From the NCBI GenBank assembly GCA_046543225.1, contig JBKGZW010000186.1, positions 1-5,222 on the forward strand: 5,222 nt of DNA, in the 5' to 3' direction. Numbering within the stretch: position 1 is the stretch's first letter; each line of letters starts with the position of its first letter. Shown piece after piece: positions 4,815 to 5,222 of this stretch. The translations under genes were made by a program, and so were the position numbers. The stretch is from SKKL01 sp046543225. Its GTDB lineage: Bacteria; Actinomycetota; Acidimicrobiia; Acidimicrobiales; SKKL01. A model generated the notes under the pieces. It ran no database searches. It had not been told where the DNA came from and worked only from the letters and a program-made list of their open reading frames with translations.

Positions 4815-4845
4815 ATCGTCGGGTCTCCCCCAGGGGAAGAGTCAA
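4815..4845 (-). promoter_or_regulatory. Candidate MerR-type promoter of the stand-alone GyrI-like gene
   Basis: On the minus strand TTGACT (4845-4840) is followed after an unusually long 19-base spacer by GACGAT (4820-4815). The spacer contains an imperfect dyad (4825-4839: CTCCCCC-A-GGGGAAG, one mismatch). A 19-20 base spacer with an internal dyad is the hallmark of promoters activated by MerR-family proteins. The -10 box is weak and the dyad differs from that at 4212-4230, so the link to the neighbouring MerR protein is inferred. Nothing else is clear in the 203-bp gap 4771-4973 apart from the possible -10 box at 4891. Confidence 0.4.
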
Positions 4846-4890
4846 GGAACCGGGTGCACCTGCGCTCCGCACCGCGTCGTACCCTCTCGA

Positions 4891-4896
4891 TAGACT
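4891..4896 (+). promoter_or_regulatory. Possible -10 box for the rightmost gene
   Basis: TAGACT fits TANNNT and equals the sequence at 2708-2713. It would give a leader of about 70 bases before the GTG at 4974. No good -35 box precedes it. Confidence 0.2.
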
Positions 4897-4973
4897 TCAC
4901 CCCATCGCCGTGACTGCGGCCCCGTCGGAGCCGATGCTCCCACTCGTCCATCCTCTGTCGGGAGTCCAGAACC

Positions 4974-5222
4974 GTGGCGACCACACCACCCGCCCGCCAT
5001 CAGCTCTTCCAAGTCCTCTCCGAAGCCATCGGACCAGACGGAGCCACGACGCTCATGGACCTCCTGCCCCAGCCTGGAGAACCAGAACCCGCGAGCGCGG
5101 CCGACCTCGAACGCCTGTCGGCCCGCATGGACGAGCGTTTCCTCGGCGTCGACGCCCGGCTCGTCTCGATCGACGCTCGGTTCGACCAGATGGACCAGCG
5201 GTTCGACCAGATCGACCCCCGG
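4974..5222 (+). CDS. Coiled-coil protein of unknown function, N-terminal part
   Basis: An open frame of 83 codons runs from the GTG at 4974 to the window edge. GGGAG lies nine bases upstream of the start. The first 40 residues (HQLFQVLSEAIGPDGATTLM, then DLLPQPG) resemble a recurring N-terminus of small actinobacterial proteins that continue into a coiled coil and often a C-terminal membrane helix; the end is not visible. From about residue 44 the sequence becomes heptad-like: LERLSARMDERF, then three units of the form R-(F/L)-x-x-(M/I)-D-x at residues 62-82. Codon choice (C or G at third positions) supports real coding. A role as a membrane-tethered or oligomerising protein is inferred. Confidence 0.65.
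   Translation, partial: MATTPPARHQLFQVLSEAIGPDGATTLMDLLPQPGEPEPASAADLERLSARMDERFLGVDARLVSIDARFDQMDQRFDQIDPR
5157..5219 (+). repeat. 21-bp heptad-coding tandem repeat
   Basis: Three consecutive 21-bp units (5157, 5178, 5199) encode RLVSIDA, RFDQMDQ and RFDQIDP. The last two are identical over their first 14 bases and differ at few positions after that. The repeat may continue beyond the window, since the next codon is again CGG. It encodes a coiled-coil heptad. Confidence 0.6.

Noticed and set aside
3358..4893. A 511-codon open frame on the plus strand, opposite the two GyrI-domain genes
   Set aside because: It is antisense to two genes with clear domain matches and to each other by duplication. 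Long antisense frames are expected in GC-rich DNA, and its translation shows no recognisable family.

Overview
The window is high-GC DNA with GC-rich third codon positions, GTG and TTG starts, and promoters with TANNNT-type -10 boxes and little leader. This suggests an actinobacterium, and the protein families would fit an environmental lineage such as Acidimicrobiia. The phylum-level call is an inference from composition and gene style only. I see no rRNA, tRNA, CRISPR array, insertion sequence or phage gene.

Left part (1-1854). The window opens with the first 15 codons of a minus-strand gene whose N-terminus resembles haloalkane dehalogenases. A TetR-family regulator (154-759, +) diverges from it. 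The 109-bp gap holds a perfect 7-bp-arm inverted repeat, an extra half-site and a recognisable minus-strand promoter, so this looks like a regulator/target pair. Convergent to the TetR gene is a PPOX-fold flavin/F420-type oxidoreductase (810-1352, -). Upstream of it on the same strand is a small YtrA-type GntR regulator (1474-1854, -), whose TTG start overlaps the stop of the gene before it.

Middle part (1851-3361). A seven-helix membrane protein of unknown function (1851-2660, -) leads the GntR gene as a coupled pair. A divergent single-pass membrane protein of unknown function (2723-3361, +) faces away from it. Their candidate promoters overlap over the same -10 bases.

Right part (3118-5222). 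A MerR-type regulator with a C-terminal GyrI-like ligand-binding domain (3118-4197, -) lies just downstream of a stand-alone GyrI-like domain protein (4285-4770, -). The two GyrI domains are about 61% identical by hand alignment (93 of 153 positions, no gaps), so this is a tandem duplication. The MerR reading frame runs about 90 codons past the end of its domain, antisense to the convergent membrane-protein gene, probably because its stop was lost by a small indel. The window ends inside a plus-strand coiled-coil protein (4974-5222).

The most unusual signal beyond the genes is a pair of short dispersed repeats. R1 is 38 bp with 36 identities; R2 is 20 bp and perfect. They occur in the same order and orientation at two loci: flanking the PPOX gene (764-801 and 1393-1412) and 70 bp apart at the MerR/membrane-protein convergence (3271-3308 and 3378-3397). 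I do not find a clear new multi-gene defence or metabolic system; the window is mostly a cluster of one-component regulators with small partner genes.
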